DNA of 46,167 nucleotides from an uncultured Lachnospiraceae bacterium (GTDB lineage Bacteria; Bacillota; Clostridia; Lachnospirales; Lachnospiraceae). Shown in pieces: positions 16,081 through 24,140 of this stretch (its first letter is position 1; the number at the start of each line of letters is the position of its first letter). The notes beneath the pieces are model-generated. The model ran no database searches and had not been told where the DNA came from. It was given only the letters and a program-made list of their open reading frames with translations. The translations under genes and the position numbers were made by a program. Location: positions 1 through 46,167 of the forward strand of contig CANQPM010000023.1 in assembly GCA_947625775.1 (NCBI GenBank), in the 5' to 3' direction.

Positions 16081-16630
16081 ACACAGTCATTATCTCCTTT
16101 GACTTATCATCAATAGCTTTATCAACGTCCTTTATATACTTGTCCGTAAGCTTCTGCACAGCCTCCTCCAAGTCCTTAATCTCATCCTCTGAAACCTCAG
16201 TCTTTGCAAGCTTTTTGAAGGAATCATTCGCCTCGCGCCTGATATTGCGGATAGCCACCTTGCTCTCCTCGCCCTTTTTCTTGACTTCCTTTACAAGATC
16301 CTTCCTGCGCTCTTCGGTAAGCTCCGGAAATACAAGACGAATAACACTCCCGTCATTGCTCGGCGTAATGCCGACATCTGAGCTCATAATAGCCTTCTCA
16401 ATCTCCTTAATAAGGCTTTTCTCCCACGGCGCGATCTGCAGCATTCTCGCCTCGGGCACAGTTATGTTTCCCACTTGTTGAATGGGCGTCGGCGTACCAT
16501 AATAATTTACCTTAATCTTATCAAGCACATGCGGATTTGCCCGCCCCGCGCGTATAGTCTGATAATCCGATAAAAGAAAATCAAACGCCTTCTGCATTTT
16601 CTCATCATATACCTTTACTCTTGAATCCAT
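16079..16630 (-). CDS. frr: Ribosome recycling factor
   Basis: This 183-residue protein splits post-termination ribosomes together with EF-G. The two-domain family pattern is clear: YDEKMQKAFDFLLSDYQTIRAGRANPHVLDKI at the N-terminus, YYGTPTPIQQVGNI and the hinge region, then LTEERRKDLVKEVKKKGEESKVAIRNIRREAND. Length is normal. It lies downstream of pyrH, the usual pairing. Confidence 0.97.
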   Translation of the reverse strand: MDSRVKVYDEKMQKAFDFLLSDYQTIRAGRANPHVLDKIKVNYYGTPTPIQQVGNITVPEARMLQIAPWEKSLIKEIEKAIMSSDVGITPSNDGSVIRLVFPELTEERRKDLVKEVKKKGEESKVAIRNIRREANDSFKKLAKTEVSEDEIKDLEEAVQKLTDKYIKDVDKAIDDKSKEIMTV

Positions 16631-16774
16631 AGTATTCCTCCATCTGCGCTGCCCTTATGCATACGCAGCTTATGCCGACAGCGCAGGCATAAACCGCTGA
16701 CTGATAAAGCTTACCGCTTTCTCCTTTATCTGCACGCTTTTTCCAGCGCCCAGCAATCTTCATTGTCTGAAAAA

Positions 16775-17470
16775 CTACACGGTAATCACCGTACCGCTTG
16801 TTTTTCCCTCCACCGTATTGACGATACTGTTCTCCTCGTTAAGCCCGAATATCGTCATCGGCATCCTGTTTTCCATACACAAAACAGCCGCCGCCAAATC
16901 CATTATCCCAAGCTGCTTATCAACCACGTCCTTAATAGGAATGGTATCATACTTTTTAGCGTCTTTATTGAGCTTCGGATCGGAGTCATAAACGCCGTCA
17001 ACCGCGCGCGCCGACAGTATCATATCCGCCTCTATCTCAACCGCCCTGAGCACAGTGCCCATATCCGTCGAAAAATACGGATGCCCTATGCCGCCTGCAA
17101 AAAACACCACCTTGCCCGCATTTAAAGCCGCAAGCGCCCTGTCCTTTGAAAAAAGCTCCGTGAACGCCGCGCACTGGAACGGAGTAAAAATCTCTGTCCC
17201 CATGCCGACAAACCTAAAAATCTCAGATACATAAATACAGTTCATAACCGTGGCAAGCATGCCTATCTGGTCTGCCTTAGTCCTGTCGATAGTCTCGCTG
17301 GTCCTTCCGCGCCAGAAATTGCCGCCGCCGATAACAATAGCCACCTGCACATTTTTATCGACAATCTGCTTAACCTGCCTTGCCACAGCCGTCACAGTAG
17401 GCTCGTCAAAGCCAAATTTTTTATCTCCTGCAAGCGCCTCGCCGCTAAGCTTTAACAATATTCTTTTCAC
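16775..17470 (-). CDS. pyrH: UMP kinase
   Basis: This protein of about 231 residues phosphorylates UMP to UDP. LLKLSGEAL at the N-terminus, VIGGGNFWRGR (UMP/ATP site) and DNTIPIKDVVD-like C-terminal sequence (YDTIPIKDVVDKQLGIMDLAA) fit the amino-acid-kinase fold. I chose the GTG at 17470 because GGAGG lies 5 bases before it; an ATG overlapping that GGAGG is an unlikely start. It is followed by frr after about 145 bases. The usual upstream genes rpsB and tsf are not here. Confidence 0.95.
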   Translation of the reverse strand: MKRILLKLSGEALAGDKKFGFDEPTVTAVARQVKQIVDKNVQVAIVIGGGNFWRGRTSETIDRTKADQIGMLATVMNCIYVSEIFRFVGMGTEIFTPFQCAAFTELFSKDRALAALNAGKVVFFAGGIGHPYFSTDMGTVLRAVEIEADMILSARAVDGVYDSDPKLNKDAKKYDTIPIKDVVDKQLGIMDLAAAVLCMENRMPMTIFGLNEENSIVNTVEGKTSGTVITV

Positions 17471-17518
17471 TGATACCTCCATACCGCCTACGGCTGCCAA
17501 ACATCTAAATGTCTGGGA

Positions 17519-18586
17519 CTATTTTCTGTTCTTCTTGAACTCGTTAAAGAATGAAGTCGGGCTAATCTCAGCATAGCACTGTGAGCACATGCCTTCGATA
17601 ACAGCGCCATTGTTAATCTGTACTGATTTTGACTTGATATTGCCCATCACGATAGCCGACGTGTCAAGAATTACAGGACCATGCACATCAATGTCGCCCT
17701 TGACAGCGCCTGCGATAACTGCGCTTGTCGCAAAAATATTGCCGATAACAACCGAGCTCTGTCCGATTTTTACGCTGCCCTTGCTCTTAATCTCGCCGTT
17801 AATCTGCGCAGACTCCGCATAAATCTCCGCCGCCGCTGAATTTCCGTTGATGCTTCCCGTCACATTAAGCTTGCCGAGGATATCAATGTTTCCCGTGATG
17901 CTTCCCATCAAATCCATGTTGCCGCTGCTGCTCACGTCACCCGTGATATTCATGCCCTCTGTAATGATTGCCGTATCTGCAGATGCCGCAGCGCTTGCGT
18001 CCATAGCAGGCTCCTCTGCTGCTGGAGCATCCATCAATGTCGGCTCCTCCACATTTTGTTCCACTTCATTTAAAAGCTGTTCCATTTCCATATTATTTGC
18101 CTCACTTTTCATATTATTATTTTCGTATTCAACCGGGGTTTCCGTTTCCGCAACCGCCGCCTGCTCCTGCACTGTCTCTGCGGCATATTCCGCCGCCTGT
18201 CCAGCCTCCACTGCCATTTCAGGCATAGTCTCAGGCTCAGCCGTAGCAGGCTCCTCCATTATTTCAGGCGCTGCCTCAGTTTCAACCTCTATTTCAGACG
18301 CCGCCGCTGTCTCTGCCGCAACAGGTTCTTCTGCTGTAATATCAGGCACTGCTATAGGTTCAGGCTCAAACATCGGCTCGCTGCCCAGCGCCTCCACTTC
18401 TTTTTCAAGCATAGCCTCCAAATCCGCGAAATCACTGTCAGCCGTTCCAAACAAATCCTCCGAAGATGAGGCAACCTCGTCTAAATCAGCCGCATCGTCA
18501 AGATTTATGCCATTTACAGCGTCATCAGCCTCCAAATCATTTACCGCCTGCGATAAATCCTGCTTTAAATCTTGAAAAAATCCCAT
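17519..18586 (-). CDS. Bactofilin-like polymer-forming protein with acidic N-terminus
   Basis: The C-terminal part (about residues 205-345) is a bactofilin (DUF583-type) beta-helix with repeated short turns: GMNITGDVSSSGNMDLMGSI, GNIDILGKLNVTGSI, GEIKSKGSVKIG and GDIDVHGPVILD. Such proteins polymerise without nucleotide and act as scaffolds for cell-wall or shape proteins. The first 200 residues are unusual: very acidic, Ala/Glu/Pro-rich and without clear fold (runs of EPEPIAVPDITAEEPVAAE type), probably disordered. It lies between a polysaccharide deacetylase and pyrH. A CSQC motif occurs near the C-terminus. Confidence 0.85.
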   Translation of the reverse strand: MGFFQDLKQDLSQAVNDLEADDAVNGINLDDAADLDEVASSSEDLFGTADSDFADLEAMLEKEVEALGSEPMFEPEPIAVPDITAEEPVAAETAAASEIEVETEAAPEIMEEPATAEPETMPEMAVEAGQAAEYAAETVQEQAAVAETETPVEYENNNMKSEANNMEMEQLLNEVEQNVEEPTLMDAPAAEEPAMDASAAASADTAIITEGMNITGDVSSSGNMDLMGSITGNIDILGKLNVTGSINGNSAAAEIYAESAQINGEIKSKGSVKIGQSSVVIGNIFATSAVIAGAVKGDIDVHGPVILDTSAIVMGNIKSKSVQINNGAVIEGMCSQCYAEISPTSFFNEFKKNRK

Positions 18587-18675
18587 CTTAATCCTCCATT
18601 TATCTCATCTTTTTATTCATAACAACAGAAAAACCGCAAAGCGCATTTTCTATTGCCTTAAAGCCCAAGCGCCCG

Positions 18676-19707
18676 TCAGTGCAGATGCTGTACAGGCACC
18701 GTGTCCGCCGAAATCGGAAGAAGCACGGTATTCTCAGACTCTAATATCGTTTCAATAATATGCGGAAGCGCCTCCACAGTAGTGTCCTTGTTGCCCGCGT
18801 CGTGAAACAGTACCACGGCATTATTGTAATTGTTTATATTGTTAAGCACATTGTTTTCAATCTGCTGCGCGCTCACATAGCCTCTAGCCGCGTCTCCGCT
18901 CGACACATTCCAGTCAAAGTAGACCATGCCCCGCTCCTCAAGATATGCCGCAAACTCCCTCATATCTATATCACTGATGGTATTGCTGCTCCCTCCTGGG
19001 AAACGCACTATATTACAGTCAGCTCCCGTAAGCTCATAAAGATAGTCGTGCAGCTTGGACAAATCCTTTGCATACGCATCAACCGACTGGTAAATGTCCT
19101 TATACACATGGCTGTACGAATGCATCGCAAGAGTGTGCCCTTCGTCAACAATACGCTTATACTGCTCCGCATAATTGCCGTCCTTGCCTACCACAAAAAA
19201 AGTCGCCTTTACCCCGTATTCACCCAAAATATCGAGTATCCTGTCAGTATTGGGACTTGGTCCGTCATCAAAGGTCAGATAAACTCTCCTTATTCCTGAG
19301 CCGCTGTCAGTGTCATTGTCCCAGATAACATTTTCAAGCTCCTCGCCCTCTGCAATGTCAGCCGCCTCAGAAGCGTCCACCTTGTCGCCGTGAATATTTT
19401 CCACGTCTGATAAGGCATCTGCGCTGCTGCCTTCGGGCGCTATTGGAACATAAGCGCTGCTTGCCTGTGACAGATAACTGATTTCCTCTTTTAACTCGAT
19501 TACATCTTTTCTAAGATTAATCACCACCACCAGCATTACAACACATATGCACACCGTCAAAATAGCAAACACTGAAACGAGCACATTCAAAAAGTCCCTC
19601 GGTGTCCTCTTAACCTCCGCAAAGCCTAAATCAAGCTCCTCCTCGGCAATCTCAGCGTCAAGCCTTCCCTCATCAGGCTGTAAAGCCTCTTTCTGCTCCT
19701 TTGGCAT
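18676..19707 (-). CDS. Membrane-anchored polysaccharide deacetylase
   Basis: This 343-residue protein has one membrane segment (about residues 39-62) and an outside NodB domain (about 138-330). VYLTFDDGPSPNT carries the catalytic and metal Asp, MHSYSHVYKD the two metal His, and RFPGGSSN and LFHDAGN the later motifs. It probably removes acetyl groups from peptidoglycan or another surface glycan, which can protect against lysozyme. It sits next to a bactofilin gene, which suggests a shared role in wall architecture. The region between membrane and enzyme is Ser/Ala/Asp-rich and looks like a flexible stalk. Confidence 0.9.
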   Translation of the reverse strand: MPKEQKEALQPDEGRLDAEIAEEELDLGFAEVKRTPRDFLNVLVSVFAILTVCICVVMLVVVINLRKDVIELKEEISYLSQASSAYVPIAPEGSSADALSDVENIHGDKVDASEAADIAEGEELENVIWDNDTDSGSGIRRVYLTFDDGPSPNTDRILDILGEYGVKATFFVVGKDGNYAEQYKRIVDEGHTLAMHSYSHVYKDIYQSVDAYAKDLSKLHDYLYELTGADCNIVRFPGGSSNTISDIDMREFAAYLEERGMVYFDWNVSSGDAARGYVSAQQIENNVLNNINNYNNAVVLFHDAGNKDTTVEALPHIIETILESENTVLLPISADTVPVQHLH

Positions 19708-19747
19708 ATACCTTCATTCCCGCTTTACAATTTTTATAGACACACAG

Positions 19748-19753
19748 ATTATA
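19748..19753 (-). promoter_or_regulatory. Likely -10 box of the deacetylase gene
   Basis: On the minus strand TGGTATAAT gives an extended -10 about 40 bases before the start codon. The -35 region holds a perfect palindrome TTAGAAAA/TTTTCTAA (19770-19777 and 19783-19790), a possible regulator site. Confidence 0.45.
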
Positions 19754-19811
19754 CCACACAACCACCACTTTAGAAAAGAACTTTTTCTAATGTTAATTAA
19801 TTTTTCCTAAT

Positions 19812-20363
19812 TTATATTAAATTTTCATTATAATGCGCCCGCTCGCCGCCTATAAATTTCGGTCTTGTCCTTGCGCAGACGACATAAGCGCCTCCAATAT
19901 TCGGATGCTCTATCCTGACAGGCACAGCCACGGCTTTAAGATGCATTCCGATAAGCGTGCTGCCTATGTCAATTCCCGCGTCCGCGCGTATATTTTCAAC
20001 CGCAACAGGATTTTCCATATATTTCCATGCCGCCGTCGAGAAAGAGCCGCCCGCCTTCGGCACGGGCATAACGTTCACAACCTCATACCCAAATTTTTCC
20101 GCCGTGCCAGCCTCCACAATAAGCGCCCTGTTAAGATGCTCGCAGCACTGCGCCGCCGCCAGAATATGCGCCGCCTGAAGCTCGCCATAAATTGCCTTAA
20201 ACACAGCCTCTCCAAGCTCCGCGCTTGAAAATGTTCCAATCCTCTGCGACGCAATCTCGCTTGTAGAGCAGCCAATCACCACAAGCTGCCCCTCAGACAT
20301 CCGCGCCTCCTCCAAAAATTCCCTAACTACTCTTTTCGCGTCAAAAATCTCTTTTTCAAACAT
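19812..20363 (-). CDS. TIGR01440/UPF0340-family protein
   Basis: This protein of about 183 residues matches the conserved TIGR01440 family of Firmicutes: VVIGCSTSEIASQRIGTFSS, QCCEHLNRALIVE, and GGSFSTAAWKYM with DAGIDIGSTLIGMHLK. The biochemical role is not established. I chose the ATG at 20363 because GGAGGG precedes it; an upstream start would lie inside the acyltransferase gene end. The two genes are close and probably co-transcribed. Confidence 0.88.
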   Translation of the reverse strand: MFEKEIFDAKRVVREFLEEARMSEGQLVVIGCSTSEIASQRIGTFSSAELGEAVFKAIYGELQAAHILAAAQCCEHLNRALIVEAGTAEKFGYEVVNVMPVPKAGGSFSTAAWKYMENPVAVENIRADAGIDIGSTLIGMHLKAVAVPVRIEHPNIGGAYVVCARTRPKFIGGERAHYNENLI

Positions 20364-20404
20364 ATAACCCTCCCCTCCGCCTCTGGCGGTTCTTCTTTCA
20401 TTCT

Positions 20405-21457
20405 TCAAATCTGCGCTTTTCCCACTAAAATCCTAAGCCCTCTTATTTTTCCCAAAAACCTTGAAATTCCCCAAGATACAATAAGCACTGCCGCAGCTTC
20501 CACCATATTTAAAAGATACGAAGGATTATCCTCCGACACAAGCCCGCGAATTACAAGTATCAGCAAATACCCGGACAGTATGTATATGCCCATGCTTTCC
20601 GTTCCCAAAGCCCTCAGCGCCTTCCATTCACACTTAAAATACCTTAATGCGCAGCCCCAGGACAATATAAAAAATCCGCTTCCTGCAAAACCTATAAACA
20701 TTCTGTAAAAGTCTATCAAAAGCTGTCCTGCAGCATCCTTCCCCACAAGCTTATACCCTGTAAGATAAATAAAATCATTTTCATCAAAAAACAAAAACAT
20801 TACTCCAAAAACAACACCCGCTGCCGCTGCCGCCCATGGCGCCATAAGCTTATCAACCTGCCCCCTGTGCCTTTCAATATATTTATGCCCATAAAAGGAC
20901 ACGACAAAATACGGCAGCATATACTTATACGCCCCAAGCCCCAGACCGTCTGGTATGAAAAAAAGCAATACAAATCCAGCCAAATACACCAAAACCGAAT
21001 CTTTAAAAAAATAATGCACCGCATACACAATTATAAAGCACCAAAATGCAGCCCACAAAAACCACAGATTGTTAAGCACAGAATAAAAATATGCAAACAC
21101 AATCGCCTGAGACTGCGCATCTACCCTAATATAACCAATAACCAGCCCTCTCGCATAGTCAATTGCCGTCCACAAAAATATCGGCGAAAGCAGCTTTACA
21201 GCCCTCGCTTTCAGAAGCCGTCTTCTCTTGTCCTTAGTATCTGCGCGCTTCATGCTCCCCCAGCCCAAATATCCGCTTATCATCATAAAAAGCGGCATAT
21301 GAAAGCTGTAAATAAACTGATACAGCCTGTCATGAAAATAAAGCATATTCTCACTGAATCCCTCGCCGCTTCCCTCCTGAATACAATGCCCCAGCACCAC
21401 AAGCACAATCGCAAATCCCCTGAGAACATCCGGCAGCCTTTCTCTCTCCTCGCTCAT
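20405..21457 (-). CDS. Membrane acyltransferase family 3 protein
   Basis: This 350-residue protein has about ten membrane segments and the acyltransferase-3 N-terminus: RLPDVLRGFAIVLVVLGHC with the catalytic-type His, followed by HMPLFMMISGYLG. Members move acetyl or succinyl groups onto sugars, peptidoglycan or lipids at the cell surface. The acceptor here is unknown. It is divergent from dapL and precedes the TIGR01440 gene. Confidence 0.85.
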   Translation of the reverse strand: MSEERERLPDVLRGFAIVLVVLGHCIQEGSGEGFSENMLYFHDRLYQFIYSFHMPLFMMISGYLGWGSMKRADTKDKRRRLLKARAVKLLSPIFLWTAIDYARGLVIGYIRVDAQSQAIVFAYFYSVLNNLWFLWAAFWCFIIVYAVHYFFKDSVLVYLAGFVLLFFIPDGLGLGAYKYMLPYFVVSFYGHKYIERHRGQVDKLMAPWAAAAAGVVFGVMFLFFDENDFIYLTGYKLVGKDAAGQLLIDFYRMFIGFAGSGFFILSWGCALRYFKCEWKALRALGTESMGIYILSGYLLILVIRGLVSEDNPSYLLNMVEAAAVLIVSWGISRFLGKIRGLRILVGKAQI

Positions 21458-21540
21458 CCGACACCCCGCATAAAAACCATTTTAATCCGACCTTTGTAGT
21501 GTTTTAATGTTTTTTTCTCAATGTTTTAAATATACCGCGA

Positions 21541-21569
21541 TTGACAAAAAAATGCAATAATGTTATCAT
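21541..21569 (+). promoter_or_regulatory. dapL promoter
   Basis: A perfect TTGACA (21541-21546), a 17-base spacer and TATCAT (21564-21569) lie about 65 bases before the dapL start. Confidence 0.75.
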
Positions 21570-21635
21570 CTCATTAGTGTTCCTAATAAGAACTACTACA
21601 AAAAGGCAAAGCATAATTTCAGAAAGGAGATTTTT

Positions 21636-22832
21636 ATGCCAAAATTAAATGAAAACTACCTAAATCTTAAAGAAAGCTACCTTTTTACAGAGATAGCGCA
21701 CAGAGTAAACGCGTACACGGCGGCAAACCCGGACAAAAAAGTAATCCGCCTCGGCATCGGCGACGTAACCCTCCCTATCGGCTCAGAGGTTATAGCGCAG
21801 CTTCACGAGGGCGTTGACGCGCTTTCAAAGGCTGAAACCTTTAAAGGCTATGGTCCCGAACAGGGCTATGATTTTCTCCGCAATGCGATTGTTGACTACT
21901 ACAAAAGGAATGGCGTCTCAATCGAGGCAGACGAAGTATTTGTTTCCGACGGCGCCAAAAGCGATACAGGCAACATAACGGATCTTTTTGCCAAAGACAA
22001 CGTTATTATGATACCCGATCCAGTATATCCCGTATATGTGGACACAAACATAATGAATGGCAGAAGCATCACCTACATAGACGCAAACGCGGAAAATAAT
22101 TTTCTTCCAATGCCCGACCGCACAAAACACGCAGACATCATATATATCTGCTCTCCCAATAACCCTACAGGCGCAGCGTACAACAAGGAGCAGTTAAAGG
22201 AATGGGTGGACTACTCGCTTGAAAACGACGCTATAATCCTCTATGATTCCGCATATGAATGTTTCATCACTGATGAAACGCTTCCCAGAAGCATTTTTGC
22301 CATCGAAGGCTCTAAAAAATGCGCGATTGAGTTCTGCTCCCTCTCAAAAACCGCAGGCTTCACAGGCACAAGATGCGGCTACACAATAGTGCCCAAGGCG
22401 TTGAAGTTCACGGCATCAAACGGCACCGAAATGTCGCTCAATTCTATGTGGAACCGCCGCCAGACAACAAAATTCAACGGCGTTTCATATATCGTGCAGA
22501 AGGGCGCAGCCGCCGTCTTCTCCGTAGAGGGAATGGCGCAATGCAAGGAAAACATAAAATACTATCAGGAAAATGCCCGCATAATCGCAGAAGTGTTTGC
22601 AAAAAAGGGAATCCGCTATTTCGGCGGCATAAACTCACCTTACATCTGGTTTGAGTGCCCTGACAATATGGATTCATGGGACTTCTTTGATTATCTTTTG
22701 AACAATGCGCAGGTAGTCGGCACTCCCGGAGCAGGCTTTGGCAAAAACGGGCAGAAATTCTTCCGCCTGACCTCATTTGGAAACAGGGAAAATACAATCG
22801 AGGCTATGGACAGAATAGATAGGCTGTTCTAA
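21636..22832 (+). CDS. dapL: LL-diaminopimelate aminotransferase
   Basis: This 398-residue PLP enzyme turns tetrahydrodipicolinate into LL-diaminopimelate in one step, feeding lysine and peptidoglycan synthesis. Visible features are IRLGIGDVTLPIG, the DGAKSDTGNI phosphate region, YICSPNNPTGAA, DSAYECF, and SLSKTAGFTGTRCGY with the PLP-binding Lys. Length and motifs match the DapL group found in Clostridia. It has its own promoter, an AAGGAGA site and a terminator. Confidence 0.96.
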   Translation: MPKLNENYLNLKESYLFTEIAHRVNAYTAANPDKKVIRLGIGDVTLPIGSEVIAQLHEGVDALSKAETFKGYGPEQGYDFLRNAIVDYYKRNGVSIEADEVFVSDGAKSDTGNITDLFAKDNVIMIPDPVYPVYVDTNIMNGRSITYIDANAENNFLPMPDRTKHADIIYICSPNNPTGAAYNKEQLKEWVDYSLENDAIILYDSAYECFITDETLPRSIFAIEGSKKCAIEFCSLSKTAGFTGTRCGYTIVPKALKFTASNGTEMSLNSMWNRRQTTKFNGVSYIVQKGAAAVFSVEGMAQCKENIKYYQENARIIAEVFAKKGIRYFGGINSPYIWFECPDNMDSWDFFDYLLNNAQVVGTPGAGFGKNGQKFFRLTSFGNRENTIEAMDRIDRLF

Positions 22833-22857
22833 CAGGCAAACTGTCACGGCAGTCAAA

Positions 22858-22894
22858 TAAAAGCCCCAACAATCTTTGAATTGTCGGGGCTTTT
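22858..22894. terminator. Shared terminator of dapL and the cold-shock gene
   Basis: AAAAGCCCCAACAAT and ATTGTCGGGGCTTTT form a 15-bp stem with one mismatch and T runs on both strands. It lies between two converging genes and can serve both. Confidence 0.85.
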
Positions 22895-22904
22895 ATATTC
22901 TTGA

Positions 22905-23117
22905 CTATGCAAGAGATACATTGGCAGCTCTGAGCTTAGAGCTGTTCTTGGGATCCTGCTCAATGTCGAAGGTAACTTTCTGTCCCTCCTCAAGGGTTTT
23001 ATAGCCATCTGATAAAATAGCTGAAAAATGTACGAATACATCTTCTCCAGTGCTTTCATTTGTAATGAAGCCATAGCCCTTCTGTGCATTGAACCACTTT
23101 ACAGTTCCGTTATTCAT
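22905..23117 (-). CDS. Cold-shock protein, CspA/CspB type
   Basis: This 70-residue single cold-shock domain has both RNA-binding motifs, KGYGFIT (RNP1) and VFVHFSAI (RNP2), with the usual [10 protein letters not shown] start. It binds single-stranded RNA or DNA and acts as an RNA chaperone. A GGAGG site precedes the ATG. The long structured leader fits the usual control of this family by temperature or growth. Confidence 0.95.
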   Translation of the reverse strand: MNNGTVKWFNAQKGYGFITNESTGEDVFVHFSAILSDGYKTLEEGQKVTFDIEQDPKNSSKLRAANVSLA

Positions 23118-23165
23118 GTTTTGACCTCCATTATAATTTTCGCGTATTCCTATATACCTAAAAAA

Positions 23166-23212
23166 CTGACTTATCGCCGCAATTCAAATGGAATGATTGC
23201 GGAACAAGTCAG
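23166..23212 (-). promoter_or_regulatory. Hairpin in the cold-shock gene leader
   Basis: CTGACTT (23166-23172) pairs with AAGTCAG (23206-23212), and CCGCAAT (23177-23183) with ATTGCGG (23196-23202), making a two-part stem in the leader of about 117 bases. Cold-shock leaders often fold differently at low temperature; such switching is inferred here. Confidence 0.6.
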
Positions 23213-23240
23213 CACATAGTTCTAATTGAATACTAAAAAT

Positions 23241-23269
23241 ATTCTACTACATAAATTTTTATAAGTCAA
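23241..23269 (-). promoter_or_regulatory. Cold-shock gene promoter
   Basis: Reading leftward, TTGACT (23269-23264), 17 bases, TAGAAT (23246-23241). Confidence 0.7.
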
Positions 23270-23336
23270 CAATAAGTATTATATTTTCATCAATATTTTC
23301 ATCAATTTTTTTGCCGCCGCCAATTGCCATACCTTT

Positions 23337-23372
23337 CATACTGTGATAAAATATATTTATCATCGGAGTATG
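23337..23372. repeat. Interrupted palindrome between divergent genes
   Basis: CATACTGTGATAAA and TTTATCATCGGAGTATG pair with a small interior bulge. It lies between the cold-shock promoter and the sigma-D-type promoter and could be an operator or a weak two-way terminator. Confidence 0.4.
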
Positions 23373-23414
23373 GCTAAAAATCAGAAATTTTTCGATAAAT
23401 TATTCAAATCAGGC

Positions 23415-23441
23415 TAATTTTTCCAGCCAAAATGCCGATAT
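23415..23441 (+). promoter_or_regulatory. Sigma-D (FliA)-type promoter
   Basis: TAAT (23415-23418), 15 bases, then GCCGATAT (23434-23441) fits the sigma-D consensus TAAA-N15-GCCGATAT with one mismatch. It lies about 65 bases before the Ser-rich protein start. Confidence 0.6.
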
Positions 23442-23504
23442 AATTTAAAATAGAGAGAATAGAGAAATTAATGTTTTGATTCATATAAAAAAGGAGTGGT
23501 ACAT

Positions 23505-23993
23505 ATGTCAAACATTTTCTGGAACTCATCTTCAATTAGCAGCTTTTTCAATACATCGTTAAACGCAAGCACTTCGGGGCTTGGCGGGCTTTACAGCGCG
23601 TTCAGCGATTCCGCGATGATCAAGTCAGGCTCATACAAAAAGCTTATGCGCTCTTATTTCGACACTATGGAGGCTGAGTCAAAGAGTTCTTCTTCAAGCA
23701 AGACGGACAGTTCAAAGAGTTCTTCAAGCTCAAGCTCATCAAAGTCAAGGCATGCCTGCACTTACACATATGACAGCACCAGAAAGACCGTCAGCAAAGT
23801 AAGCAACAAGGTTTTAGACGAGCTTTTAAGCGACGAACCCAGAAAATCCAGCATCACAAATCCTGTGCTTGACGAGCTCTTAAAGAAGGATAACCAGACA
23901 GCAGACGGCACAGTCACAGACAAGACGCAGCCTGATTCAAGCTCTCCCGCTACGGAGGCTGCGGCAGGCACGGTCATCGATGAAGCTGTATAA
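23505..23993 (+). CDS. Ser-rich hypothetical protein, possibly motility-linked
   Basis: This protein of about 162 residues has an N-terminal region with FFNTSLNASTSGLGGLYSAF and SGSYKKLMRSYF, a pattern I have seen in small clostridial proteins of unknown function. A Ser/Lys low-complexity stretch (about residues 58-82) follows, then two copies of VLDELL (DEPRKS and KKDNQT contexts). No signal peptide is clear. I chose the ATG at 23505 because AGGAG lies 8 bases before it. The sigma-D-type promoter upstream suggests expression with flagellar genes. A terminator follows. Confidence 0.65.
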   Translation: MSNIFWNSSSISSFFNTSLNASTSGLGGLYSAFSDSAMIKSGSYKKLMRSYFDTMEAESKSSSSSKTDSSKSSSSSSSSKSRHACTYTYDSTRKTVSKVSNKVLDELLSDEPRKSSITNPVLDELLKKDNQTADGTVTDKTQPDSSSPATEAAAGTVIDEAV

Positions 23994-24006
23994 TCAACCT
24001 ATCAAT

Positions 24007-24037
24007 AAAAAGCACAGTTTTACGGCTGTGCTTTTTT
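24007..24037 (+). terminator. Terminator of the Ser-rich protein gene
   Basis: AAAAGCACAG pairs with CTGTGCTTTT, followed by T residues. Confidence 0.85.
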
Positions 24038-24100
24038 TATTTATGACAATAGAACATCCGCAGAGGTGCTTTCTATTGCCGCTGTCACAAAGCTGCGGTT

Positions 24101-24140
24101 CTTTACATATATTAATAAAAATATATGTAAAGGTTTTTTT
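24101..24140 (+). promoter_or_regulatory. Hairpin covering the ribosome binding site of the next gene
   Basis: CTTTACATATAT (24101-24112) pairs perfectly with ATATATGTAAAG (24121-24132) around an 8-base loop. The only plausible ribosome binding site, AAAGG (24129-24133), is in the 3' arm, and seven T bases run directly to the ATG. It could act as a temperature-sensitive or factor-controlled translation lock, or as an attenuator. Confidence 0.6.

Noticed and set aside
17847-18575. 242-codon Ser/Ala-rich plus-strand frame
   Set aside because: It is the mirror of the acidic low-complexity part of the bactofilin gene.
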